From Lamellibrachia satsuma (taxonomy: Eukaryota > Annelida > Polychaeta > Sabellida > Siboglinidae), in NCBI GenBank assembly GCA_033239005.1, contig BSQZ01000039.1:5704816-5768815 (forward strand): a stretch of DNA of 64,000 nt, given 5' to 3'. The notes below the pieces were generated by a model. It did not search any database and was not told the origin of the DNA. It saw only the letters and a program-made list of their open reading frames with translations. The position numbers and the translations under genes were made by a program. Of the stretch, positions 31,597 to 43,127 are shown one piece after another (position 1 is the stretch's first letter; the number at the start of each line of letters is the position of its first letter).

Positions 31597-33423
31597 CTAG
31601 GGCAGACCGGCGGCGATGCCGTTGAGAATGGGAGTCAGGCAGTTGGACCACGCGTCCGGATTGAAGTCCTCGACGACCTTGGGGAGACCACCGATCAGCA
31701 CCTTTGCCATCAACTGCAAAACAAAACGAAGAGACGTGAGACGTATGCTAACGTCGTAACTATGTAATGTGAGGGAAATGAACTGAACGGAGATTCCAAA
31801 ATATATATGCGCTACTTGCATTATTTGCGTGCGTGCGTGTTTGTGTTCGTGTGGGTGCGTGCGGGCGTGCGTGTATGCGGGCGTGCGTGCGTGTCGTTAA
31901 AACTCCCTCCTCCACTAATTTAGCCCATTGCGAAACATGTTCGTTGAGGTTTAAATATGTAGTTTATGAATAGTCTAAGTAATATCCTCAGTCTGTTGAA
32001 TAACATACTTTTGTTAAAATCATCGACATGATTGACTTTAGATCGGGTAACTTTCAAAATAGAGCTTCTACACAGCCGGACTTGTCCGTTTTAGCTTAAC
32101 TTTGACCGGATCCGGCCAAATATGATTTCACCAAAACTGCATAAACATATTGTACAAACAAGCTAGCATGTCGTAGTGTATACTAGGTAGGTTCGATATT
32201 TCGTTAAATTAGCCTGACACGAGAAGAGCAAACAAAATCGAATTGGAGAAGGATCTTTTTACTAGACAGCTCTGTAGGTAGATTTTCCCATTATTGGTCA
32301 TGTTAACGTTTTGCATGATTATAAGAAAACGGGACCATACAAATTTCTGAAACTGTTTACCTGCCGCTGTCATCATCTTATTGACATGATGGTCGAGTCT
32401 AGTAAAAATTAGACATTTCAGCTCTTGTAAAATGCCTGCATGTGCGATACTCGTCAATGTTTACCAATACGTGCATGCGTTACGACGCACACGTGTCTAG
32501 TGGCCAAAATAGGCCGACTATCCTTCCGTTTATTAAACTCTATCTAACAGTCCACAATTTCACTATCAACAGCTTCTACCAGCAAACCTGACAAGGTGCC
32601 TGCTCAAATGCAATTATGTCAGATCATATAATTTTTATCTAATTTCACATATCTAAACTTACTATGTCCTACATTCGTAAAACACCAGGAATTCTAACTG
32701 CGGCCTGGCTTCTAATACTCACCTCGAAAGCTGCCGCGGTGACGCCTTCGCGGACTGCGTGCTGTCCGGCCAGGTGGTCTAGCATCTGCTCAAGTGTTTC
32801 CGGGTCGTTCAAGTAGTTGACGAGGATATCCAATCCTCCCATCACGCGCATGATGTGGGCACTAAACTCGGGACTGTCGAAGTTGTCGACGTTGACACGC
32901 TTGAAGAGGTCCATCGCACCAGGGGCCAAAGCGAAGAGCCTGCCAATGGACAACGCTCAGTGATCAACGTTGATATAGATGAAGGACTGGCGTAACATTC
33001 CTAGATAGGTGGGGAAAACTCGAGAGAAATGGAGAGAGAATGGGGAGAGACAGACGCAGCCATACGCAGACAGACGTAGTGAGTGAGCGAGTGAGTGAGA
33101 GTGAGTAAATGGTTAGTGAATTAGCGAGCGAGCGAGCGAGCGAGCGAGCGTGGGTGAATAAGTGAGTGAGTGAGTGAGTGAGTGAGTGAGTGAGTGAGTG
33201 AGTGAGTGAGTGAGTGAGCGATTGATGAACGTCGTTTCGGCAGTACTTACTTCTTGAAGACTGCCTGGCCTCCGGTCAGCTTGCTCTTGGCGGCGGTGTC
33301 TGGGCTGCTCACCTGCTGCCACTGACTGATCACGACGTTCGCATCAGCGTTGGAGCAGTACTCACTGGCGAGGCAGACTGACAGCCCGCAGGCGAGAACA
33401 AGAAGCGTTCCGAACTGACGCAT
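31597..33423 (-). CDS. Extracellular globin 2 (annelid haemoglobin chain)
   Basis: Coding exons in transcript order: 33423-33251, 32939-32723 and 31713-31597 (173, 217 and 117 nt), 168 residues, with the intron phases of gene 1. Signal peptide residues 1-19 end CLA. The disulphide pair is C23 and C155; distal His H86 (AHIMRV) and proximal His H118 (AGQH). There is no extra cysteine in the mature chain. It is the only globin here on the minus strand. The intron between coding exons 1 and 2 carries a GTGA microsatellite; the 1-kb last intron ends in GT/GC-rich sequence. The role is oxygen carriage in a secreted multi-chain haemoglobin, inferred from family. Start chosen four bases after the acceptor (TTTACAG). 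Confidence 0.95.
33105..33222. repeat. (GAGC/GAGT)n microsatellite in globin 2 intron
   Basis: GAGC units near 33125-33150, then about 16 GTGA units. The same tetranucleotide in the opposite sense makes the array at 35565. Confidence 0.95.
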
Positions 33424-33899
33424 GATTCTGTAAAGGCGACACAACAATGTATGTTTAGCATTAAATCAGCAGGAAAAATAGTGATATTTCGCCGTCAACT
33501 AAAAATACACATTAAGTGTACCGATCTGCTGTTGACCACTGGAATTGTTAAACCGACTAGAAACTGTCTCACCCTAAATATCGTTTCATGGTGTTGCTTA
33601 AATGGCGTCGTTACTTTTCGATAATGGCTGAAAGTACCATGGACCTCTATATTTTATAATGCGAAATTTTATAGAGCACAAGTCGGTATTCGTTTATTAT
33701 TCAGATAAACTTTATGTTTTATCAAATGCCTTCTTATTTGTATTCGTGAGTAGTTCAACCGCAGTATGCATAGCACGTGTTGCAATAACTGAATATAACG
33801 CTTATTATGTGGCCTCTCAAAAGAGATTTAGGGTAGCGTGTGGCTGGATAGTACACACATTTTCACAAAGAAATGCGTTCGACACTAAATGCCTTTGCA

Positions 33900-34130
33900 A
33901 GACCTTGTGCTCCCGATTATGTGACAAACGAAGACGTCAGAAAACGGCCCAAAAAACCTCCAGCCTCATCAATTATATACAAAAGACGTATGAGGTGGCT
34001 AGACCTGACCACCAAGCATTATGTTGGGCACCAGCTGGTCAGAGAAAGAGCGGACGGCCGAGAATGAACTGGCGCCAGACGGTCGTAATAGCTGGTGAAC
34101 GTAAGATCGAGCGACGTCAGGAAGCTAGCT
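33900..34130 (+). mobile_element. LINE ORF2 C-terminal fragment in globin 2 intron 1
   Basis: Two overlapping frames give RRMRWLDLTTKHYVGHQLV and PAGQRKSGRPRMNWRQTVV. RRLRW.GH and GQRK.GRPR.NWR are the classic tail of LINE polyproteins; one frameshift separates them. It lies antisense in the 5' UTR intron (34214-33428). Confidence 0.75.
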
Positions 34131-34214
34131 GCTGATCGATCCTAGTCTCATACGTCTGTAGAGGCGGGAGCCGGTAAGTCAAGAATGTAGAAGTCTATCA
34201 ACGGCGGTACTTAC

Positions 34215-34262
34215 AGAGATGTTGTCGGTGAGTGTGTGGCTCCACTTCTCCAGAACTAACAG
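34215..34262 (-). other. Non-coding exon 1 of globin gene 2
   Basis: From CAGCTG (34265-34260) to ATCTCT before donor GTAAGT at 34214. It includes GGAGAAGTGGAGCCACACAC and TCACCGACAACATCTC, nearly identical to gene 1. The start is inferred from the TATA box 28 bp upstream. Confidence 0.8.
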
Positions 34263-34286
34263 CTGTTGACCTCCTCTGGGGATGGC

Positions 34287-34296
34287 CTTTTATATC
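34287..34296 (-). promoter_or_regulatory. TATA box of globin gene 2
   Basis: GATATAAAAG on the minus strand, 28 bp before CAGCTG. The upstream 60 bp contain ACGTGCGTG and ACACGTG, which include RCGTG hypoxia-element cores, and GGACCTTTGC. Such short motifs occur often by chance. Confidence 0.8.
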
Positions 34297-34299
34297 GCC

Positions 34300-35560
34300 G
34301 TGGAGTCAGAATCACGTGTCAATGGTCACGCACGTACAAGGACAGAATAAACTCCCAGCAAAGGTCCTAGGTTAAATTACCATGGATAGAATTACCCATA
34401 GAGATACTAGCATTTGTCTACTTTTTGTAATCTCCACTTATACAAGCAAGTTTATTAAAATGTAGCTAAAAATTCTACTACAATAAAATGCTTTCATCAA
34501 TGTTTACATCCTCAGTAAACATTTTTGTCAGGCCAAACGTGTTCATATTTATATAATTTCAAGCCATTTAGCGATTATGTGTGTTCATTCGTGCGTGTGC
34601 GCGTACAAGCGTGCGTGCGTACGCACATACATGTATGTATGCATATATGTATGTGTGCATGTAGCAAATAAGCTAATTGTAAAGTCATAATACTTGAACA
34701 TAAACAACACTTACGGAACACAACCAGACCTGCAATATTTTGCGTGCGCGCGTGCGTGCGTGCGTGCGAACGAGCGAGCGTGCATACGTGCGTGCGTGAT
34801 TTGGTTAGGGTTTGCCTTTCCCCGATATAGTTATATATATACCGTTTGTATCGTGATACCGTAACCGATTACAATACGAGTTGAGACATCAATACACATA
34901 ATGTAAACATTTGTACACATATGTACATGTGTGCCTTTTCAAGAATATAGTAACACACGTATTACGACAACAATGTACTTGCATTGTTACTTTTAAAATG
35001 GCTTTATGCTGGGTGTCAATATCACGTGCTACGTACGTTACGTCATGGATTATCAATAGTGCGTCCAAATTTAAGCTACGTTATGGATTACCAATCGTGC
35101 GTCCAAATTTACAACGAACAAAGCAGCGTCATCACATTGCAAAGGTTTGAAACATTTCCATGACGACTTCTCGATCATGCAAACGAACCCTAGTGCCAAT
35201 TTTAATTCGGCAGATTTGTTCCCGTTTGACATCTTACTTTTCTACCAGGAATGTCTGACCGCTTTCTCGGTCAAATTGATAAGTGAAGAGGAGGGACGGG
35301 TCTTTGTGGCGGTGACCTACGTTGACCAGTTCCTCTAAAACCGCCAGCTGTTGTTTACTGGCGGTCTGCTTCTGATAACGACACCACTTCGTTGGAAATT
35401 GTGACCAGAAGCGTCATTGTCAACACGGTTCGGGTGTCAGACAGCTTGTACCGTACGCACGCATTGTCACGTGTTCAAACTCACATGCACACAAACACAC
35501 GTTTTGGCCCACATCAAAACGAATCAATTTGGGCAAAAGCTAGAAAATGGCAAATCTCTC
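34300..35560. other. Intergenic upstream of globin gene 2, no gene recognised
   Basis: Contains GCGT/GTAT-rich patches at 34600-34660 and 34740-34795. At 35335-35365 a short inverted repeat CCGCCAG/CTGGCGG flanks TGTTGTTTA. No exon recognised. Confidence 0.5.
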
Positions 35561-35564
35561 AAAC

Positions 35565-35758
35565 ACTCACTCACTCACTCACTCACTCACTCACTCACTC
35601 ACTCACTCACTCACTCACTCACTCACTCACTCACTCACTCACTCACTCACTCACTCACTCACTAACTCACTCACTCACTCACTCACTCACTCACTCACTC
35701 ACTAACTCACTCACTCACTCACTCACTCTCTCTCTCTCTCTCTCTCTCACTCTCTCTC
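35565..35758. repeat. (CTCA)n then (CT)n microsatellite
   Basis: About 40 CTCA units with occasional CTAA, followed by CT units. Encoded THSLTHSL is an artefact. Confidence 0.98.
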
Positions 35759-35910
35759 TGGCTGACTTCTGTCTCCGGGACAATGTTCTCTACTGGGTTG
35801 CGATGTTTCTAAGTGTCGAGGTCACGATTTCTTTGAAGCATGGTCCGCCATCGTGGCCAGTCCATAGCAACAGCAGTCTATGTTTCACGTGGGATATCGA
35901 AACATTTCAG

Positions 35911-35912
<2 letters not shown>

Positions 35913-35991
<79 letters not shown>
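35913..35991. repeat. (TA)n microsatellite
   Basis: About 39 TA units. Confidence 0.97.
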
Positions 35992-35995
<4 letters not shown>

Positions 35996-36296
35996 CAAAC
36001 TTCAACACTCATGTTCCAGACGTCTTGTCCTATACCATGAAACTGCATATGTGGTTCAATCGTTTAGGACTCACCCACACAAATGAACGAACGCTTTTGA
36101 AGTAGGATGATTTCACTGTGTGTTCCGTGTTCCTGTTTTCTCCTGTATCAAGCCCGTCTGGTGGACTTGCACAGTTTCTCCTTCCGAGTTTGCCACAAAA
36201 CAAAATATCTAATTACTTAATTTCTTTGCCACAAGATCACTTTCTTGATTAAGGGTTTTGACACGACACTCAATCAAAACATAATATAATTATTTA

Positions 36297-36374
36297 TTGC
36301 ACCTGACGGGCACAGGTATGTCTTGCACCTGACGGACACAGGTATGTATTGCACCTGATGGGCACAGGTATGTG
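36297..36374. repeat. 26-bp repeat, three units
   Basis: Unit TTGCACCTGACGGGCACAGG then TATGTC, with single-base variants. Confidence 0.85.
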
Positions 36375-36725
36375 ATACTTGCGTGCACGTCTGCTGCTGT
36401 TCGTTTTATATATTGATATAACAGTATAACGTATCTAGATGTGTCTTTAAATAATGTATATTTTGTGCTCGTGTTTGTACACCTGGAAATATGCATAAAA
36501 CATTATAATTGTAAACGAATTCCAGGATTAACTTAATATCTACAAAGATTTGCTTTCTAATTGTGCATTACACTTTTTTAGAATCGCTCTCATGAGACCT
36601 TGTTTGTTCTCCCCGATCATGTTATTTTGCAACTCTGGTACATGTTGGTATATCATTTGCTGGAGCTTTGTGGCGTACAGATATGTTAATGCACCCACCA
36701 TAACACACGGTGTATGCTTATTATA

Positions 36726-36817
36726 CATTTGCTCATGTTAACATATTACATTTGCTCATGTTAACATATTACATTTGCTCATGTTAACATATTACATTTG
36801 CTCATGTTAACATATTA
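36726..36817. repeat. 23-bp repeat, four units
   Basis: Unit CATTTGCTCATGTTAACATA then TTA; the four copies are identical. Confidence 0.93.
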
Positions 36818-36887
36818 CAAAAATGATGCATTGCACTATCTTGTATTTTTATTTTAATGTATGTAGTGATCAACTCTAATGTATCAC

Positions 36888-36999
<112 letters not shown>

Positions 37000-37164
37000 T
37001 CGTACACCCAGATATAAAATTGAGCTGAGCATAGGGGTCACATATCCGCTAATTGTGAACCATTTTTGCCAACACCCTGTGCGTGACCTGGCGTACGATC
37101 GCTAGCACTCACACGTTTATCAGTGTTTACACGAGGAAAAGCTTCGCCTAGGAGACTGGTTTAA

Positions 37165-37500
37165 CAAAGCCAAGGGGGAGGTTAAGAGGAGATAAAATTT
37201 AAGATATTGAAATGGTATGAAAATATTGATAGAAATATTTTTCCTCACTTAAGAAAGATAGTAGAACTAGAGGACATTCACACATATACTCATTTTTACA
37301 GGGGATAATAAATTGATGGAAGAAATTATCTACATATTGTGTAAATGCTAGCAGCGTGAACATGCTTAAAACAAAATTGACAAATATCCCCAGAAGGGCG
37401 GATTGCACACATGAAAAATTGTGGATTTTCGGTAAGCCAATGGCTTCCTTGTCCACTTGCCATCTGGGTGTTTTGCCTTGGATGAAAATTTTATTCTCCT
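37165..37500 (+). mobile_element. LINE fragment (family A)
   Basis: DNA-level match to 30420-30790, starting near GAGGTTAAGAGGAGAT, with deletions. It retains the tail CCAATGGCTTCCTTGTCCAC and CTTGCCATCTGGGTGTTTTG. The coding frame is destroyed. Confidence 0.85.
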
Positions 37501-37535
37501 GCTCAAATGCCTACACACAGGACAAGGGAACTTGG

Positions 37536-37809
<274 letters not shown>

Positions 37810-38346
37810 ATATATTGTAGGGGTATTAAATATATCAAAATAACATTGTTATGGGTGGGTGTGCTTTTGTAGTTGCAGCTTCTACGTAGATTAGTAGCGT
37901 TTACAGCGACTGGGCTAGCTGCAAGGGGATATCGTTGACGAATCAAACACACTAGCCAGGCACGATTTACACCCGACACTGTTTATAGGAAAGCGTGCCA
38001 CATCAATACGATGCATTGTTTCTTCGATTTTATCTCGCTGGCGTAAACATGGCCACTGACGGTGGACAGATGATCCTGACTCGCCGTGTCATGGTGATGG
38101 TGTTACTGTTTTTCTGCGGGTGTACTTTGGAACACTGAACGCACTTTGCACAGGGTAACTACGTCGCATGCTACTGATTGCGTCATGCGTCATGAGTCAG
38201 TGGGTGAAGAAATACGATTGCACGATGTAGCTAACTAACATTATGCACGTATGTTTGTGGATCTTGAGTCAGAATAAAGATGATCCTGATAATCTGAATA
38301 TGTATTTTAATTAAAACTTAATTTCTTCGTCACATATTGAATCTAG

Positions 38347-38347
<1 letters not shown>

Positions 38348-38440
<93 letters not shown>
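38348..38440. repeat. (CT)n(CA)n microsatellite
   Basis: About 38 CT units then 9 CA units, followed by CT/TGTC-rich sequence to about 38580. Confidence 0.97.
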
Positions 38441-38441
<1 letters not shown>

Positions 38442-38846
38442 AACTCTGTCTGCGTGTGCCTATCTCTGTCTCGCTCCACATGTCTGTCTGTTTGTTTGTC
38501 TGTCTGTCTGTTTGCCTATCTCCTTGTTTCCCTCTCGCTCTCTGTTTGTCTGTATGTCTCTCTACCCCTCTCACACTCTCCAAGTTTCGCTAGTTTATAT
38601 TTAATACCGATCTTTGTTAATAAAGACCTACTGGACTTGCTTTATGGGTGAAACTCTGCATTGCTCTGACCACGTTTCCATAAAACAAACTTTAAACTTT
38701 CTCGAATGCTACGTGCTTATTGGGCAGGCCATATGGCCATATCAATATCTGGTTCATCTAATTCCGTTTTAGGCTAAGTAAGATTCTGGTTTCTAGTCTC
38801 TTGACATTCACCAGTTCCTATCATCCCGCTATGTATCGCTAATGGT

Positions 38847-38908
38847 AAGTACAGGAATGTGCAAGTAAGTACAGGAATGTGCAAGTAAGTACAGGAATGT
38901 GCAAGTAT
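38847..38908. repeat. 20-bp repeat, three units
   Basis: Unit GTAAGTACAGGAATGTGCAA, three perfect copies. Confidence 0.93.
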
Positions 38909-39239
38909 GCCGGTGACGCGTCTCCTATTATTAACCATATTCTTTTAGGCGTCTTTCAGTTCTGTAAGCAGTTTAGTTACTCTCTCCTGTATTCGTTTTA
39001 GTGTATCTGCATGAAAGTATATTCTTCTTACGATATGACCTCCAAGCTTGTATATGTATACGAAATGCACAAAAAGACGTCGAAACTATGAACAACTTAG
39101 CGAACTGCCAAACTCCAAGTAATATTCTGGAACGGTTACTAAATATGCAATCGCAACACTTCCACGCTCGCTTCCGCAACGACTAATGAACGTAGGTAAA
39201 CGTAATGATGACGTATGTGTACTGACACTCACTAAGGTG

Positions 39240-39770
39240 GCGTATCTTCAAGCATGGAGGCCGTATCGTAAAAAGGACATATACAGGCTAGAAAGAATAC
39301 AACGAAGAGCAACTAAAATGATTCCAGAATTGAGAGACCGTAGTAACGAAAGTCACTTATTACAATGTGGTTTGACAACACTAGAGACCAGGAGACTAAG
39401 AGGAGACAAAATAGAAGTGTTTAAAATAGTGAACGGTTATGAGGATGTTGATAGGAATATGTTCTTCAAACTTAAAGAAGGCAGAAGAACCAGAGGATAC
39501 AAAGCAGCATTAGTTAAGGAGCAGTCTAGGTTGGACATGAGAAAGTACTCTTTCTCACAGAGGGTGATAAATGAATGGAACAAACTGCCAAATAATTGTG
39601 TTAATGCTAGTAGTGTGAACATATTTAAAAATAGAATTGACAGATATTTGATAAGGGCGGGCTAAACATAGTTAAGAAAATGGTTGGACTCTCGATAAGC
39701 CAATGGCTTCCTTGTCCACTTGCCACGTGGAACTTGTTGTTTGGGATGGCAATCTTGTTAAATATGTTAA
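39240..39770 (+). mobile_element. LINE 3' end (family A)
   Basis: The frame encodes YLQAWRPYRKKDIYRLERIQ, RRATKMIPELRDRSNESHLL, GLTTLETRRLRGDKIEVFKI and reaches a natural-looking end, NRIDRYLIRAG with a stop at 39663. The 3' tail (39690-39765) matches the 30.7-kb copy. It shows what the intact C-terminus of this family looks like, without the stop that breaks the 30.1-kb copy. It is 5'-truncated. Confidence 0.87.
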
Positions 39771-39794
39771 AAAAGAGAGAATCTGGCAAGATAA

Positions 39795-40245
39795 CAAACT
39801 TGTTGACCCGAGTCGTAGGTACTGACTCAAGTCGGACTGGAATCGCCTATTTGACTTGACTTGACTTGGAATTCAGATAAATGACTGGAGACTTGATTTG
39901 AACTTGGTCATTGATTTGAGAATTTACTTAAGTTGCAGCTTGTGACTTGCCAACAAGACTGGTGGCTCGAAACGTCTGCAAAACTAGACTAGTTATTGTA
40001 ACATGCCGCATCTAATATAATAATTTACAAATTACCGCAGAACAACAACAACCATCATGGCGATTGGTGAACCCTGGTGACTTGAGGCTGCCTCGAGTCG
40101 CCCATTTTGGCTTGACTTCGAATTCAGAGAACTGTCATTGACTTAAGACTTGGCTTTGACATGCTGGTCAATACATTTAGACTTGATTTTATTTGCAGGT
40201 CAGTGACTTGAGAATTGACTTGCCAGTTTGTGACTGTAAACTAGT
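39795..40245. repeat. Degenerate GACTTG-rich sequence
   Basis: GACTTG/ACTTGA phrases recur many times on +, with intervening unique sequence. It may be a decayed mobile element with hexamer-rich ends; no protein was seen. Confidence 0.6.
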
Positions 40246-40339
40246 TCTTATTGAGTAGCATGCAGTTCATTGATCTACTATTCTGGGAAATCATACTCAA
40301 ATAAGGTGTATGGTCTACATCTTACTATTATCCAGCTAG

Positions 40340-41026
<687 letters not shown>

Positions 41027-41028
41027 TT

Positions 41029-41190
41029 AGGCGCCAAACTCTCGGGGGTTCATCTTCAACCCCCGGAAGGAGACGAGATACTGCGGCGTAACGTAGAAAA
41101 GACGTAATGGATGGCGTAGCGTTGCGGACGTGTGTACGTAATAACTACAAAGAATAATTCGATTGTTCATAGAAAGAGTAATAATGGGTA
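41029..41190. repeat. Dispersed repeat C, copy 1
   Basis: GCCAAACTCTCGGGGGTTCA and the following CAACCCCC match 54717-54750 in the same sense. The right part (41128-41190, AATAACTACAAAGAATAATT) matches 54779-54840 in the opposite sense. Confidence 0.65.
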
Positions 41191-41663
41191 ATTAAGTTCG
41201 GAAAAACTAAACTGTGACGACCCGACCGTGTGGTCGTAGACGAAAGTTTGGCGTCCGAGATGCAAAACGTATATTTAGTATTAATAAATCGAGCCTTTTC
41301 TCAGCCTTTGACTTTCTCCTTCTGCCTGCCTATCTGTTGCAGTGGATTTATGTGTGTGCGCGTGCGTGCATGCGTGTGTACGTGCGTGCGTGTATGTATA
41401 CGAGCCTGCGTGCGTGTCCGCATCTATTCATCTTAGAGATGGGTATCTCACTTTTGAAACTGGACCCATGTTGACGGCCATCCAGCTTCTCGCATCCAGA
41501 CCGGGGTATCGCTGCAAGACAATCAGCTACCCATCCAAACAACAACACTGCTGATATTGGGTCACGACCTCTTGACCGTCGGTCATTGAATAATGAGAGA
41601 CACTTTGACATTGTTTTGGCCGGACAGACCCCTGTAGCGATGTCGTGGCATCTTCGAGGGCAG

Positions 41664-41671
41664 TTTATAAG
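41664..41671 (+). promoter_or_regulatory. TATA-like box of globin gene 3
   Basis: TTTATAAG, 30 bp before CAGCTG at 41694, as in genes 1 and 2. Confidence 0.75.
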
Positions 41672-41693
41672 CTCGGCCAGTCTGGGAAGTGGT

Positions 41694-41742
41694 CAGCTGT
41701 GACTTCTGGAAGACGTGGAGCCACACTCTTGCCGCAATCTTG
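41694..41742 (+). other. Non-coding exon 1 of globin gene 3
   Basis: From CAGCTG through CTTCTGGAAGACGTGGAGCC to CTTG before donor GTGAGT (41743). It is more diverged than the pair formed by genes 1 and 2 but clearly homologous. The intron 41743-43123 contains a LINE tail fragment and the shared 200-bp segment. Confidence 0.8.
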
Positions 41743-41934
41743 GTGAGTATCATCGTTTGAACATTTGGATTTTTATCTTTCTTCGAATTTATATCATACG
41801 ATCATGCTGAAACGTTGGATTTGCGCTAAATGTCTTTATTTTAAATGTGGTATTGTTTGTAAATCAACACATTTATAATGTTTTATACGATGTTTTAATC
41901 TTTACGATATGGTGGTTGTCATACTTTGTGCAAC

Positions 41935-42050
41935 TTTAGAAAATCGTCAAGGTTAATATATCAGAAGGGCGGGTTACACATATGATAATTAATTACGGAT
42001 AATCATTGGTCTCTCGATAACCCAACGGCTTCCTTGTATTGAAAATCAAA
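41935..42050 (+). mobile_element. LINE 3' tail fragment (family A) in globin 3 intron 1
   Basis: ATATCAGAAGGGCGGGTTAC and the later TCTCGATAACCCAACGGCTT are diverged forms of the family A tail. Only about 115 bp are left. Confidence 0.7.
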
Positions 42051-42859
42051 TTTTTTTAGTTGACCGTTTTATAGCTGTTTATTAATATCAACGTAGCTTT
42101 TAGTATGTTTGCAGTTTATCGGGACCAGGTGTTCACAATAATATCATTAACACCAGTAACATTGCGTACACCTCCACATGCAATGCGAGCATGAGATTCG
42201 CCCCGAAACATTCAAATTAAATAGGAAAATAGCGGCTGGGAGGTTTCGGTTCCGGACAATCGAGAGGAGGAGAGTGGATTCTACGTGCTGCTGTTTCGAA
42301 ATTTAGGTGTTTATGAAAGGGGAAGTGAAATATCCCACACATAGGGTAAATGTGTAACATGTCGTGGACTCAAAGAGTTGGATCCTGTCTGTAGACCTCA
42401 CTAATTGTGGGGTTATACCATCATACCAGCGAGGGGTGGTAGTAGTACTACGTGCCCTGGCAGGTCGACCTGTTGAAACGTGGATTTGTCAGTTTATTCC
42501 ACGCCATGTGCGGATTAGGCTGAATCATTTGTACTTTGTCCCACTTCCTGTCTTGGTCCACGTGTCTCCGGGAACCAGAAGCGCCCGCGCAAAAACCTTC
42601 AAAGAGCGTTTCCATGAAATGCCTATCATTACCCCGTGTGACCAGTGACGACGGATCCACAACCAAATTTAAATTACGTTCCCGTATATAGACTTCGTAA
42701 ATTCGAACTCGCAATCTCGTTGGTTAACACAGCAACTGAAAAAAATCAGCGTTACAACATATCGATATGCCAAGAATATTTGTGAAGTCAGAAACCACTG
42801 GAGGCGAGAACGGGCCCTCACAATACATTCAAAAGACATAACTATAATGATATAAGGCA

Positions 42860-43065
42860 CGATAATGTGTATATGTTGCCAATAACTCGGACAAATACAT
42901 ATCGAAACTCTCTGACACGATGGGATTTATACAACTGGCAATACATACTTAGAACGCAAGGTAAATAATATTATCTCCTGCGCCATATTGCCTTGGCTGT
43001 TATTGTATGATTATTGAACGATTTTCACATGCATTATTTTACTGACTGTACAATGTCTGTATAAT
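42860..43065 (+). repeat. 200-bp segment shared with the region upstream of globin gene 1
   Basis: Counterpart of 7325-7545; shared phrases are listed there. It ends about 60 bp before the coding exon of gene 3. Confidence 0.7.
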
Positions 43066-43127
43066 TGTTTTTTTTCTGTATCCATCCAATACTATGAATG
43101 AGAATTAAGCGGTGTTGCTACAGAACC

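Noticed and set aside
31295..31767. Overlapping plus-strand frames over the end of globin gene 2
   Set aside because: They are antisense shadows of the third coding exon and its 3' UTR.
33659..34135. 158-aa frame as a novel host gene near globin 2
   Set aside because: Its recognisable part is a LINE C-terminus in a shifted frame; the rest is intronic DNA antisense to globin 2.
34300..34345. Hypoxia-response elements in the globin 2 promoter
   Set aside because: RCGTG cores occur twice, but the five-base core is too common, and positions are not conserved in genes 1 and 3.
35147..35338. 63-aa frame upstream of globin 2 (FFDILLFYQECLTAFSVKL-like)
   Set aside because: No family similarity recognised, no splice context, and length within chance range.
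42660..42745. tRNA gene or tRNA-derived SINE on the minus strand (GAGTTCGAATTTA)
   Set aside because: A B-box-like phrase is present, but no A box or cloverleaf can be drawn and no SINE body follows.
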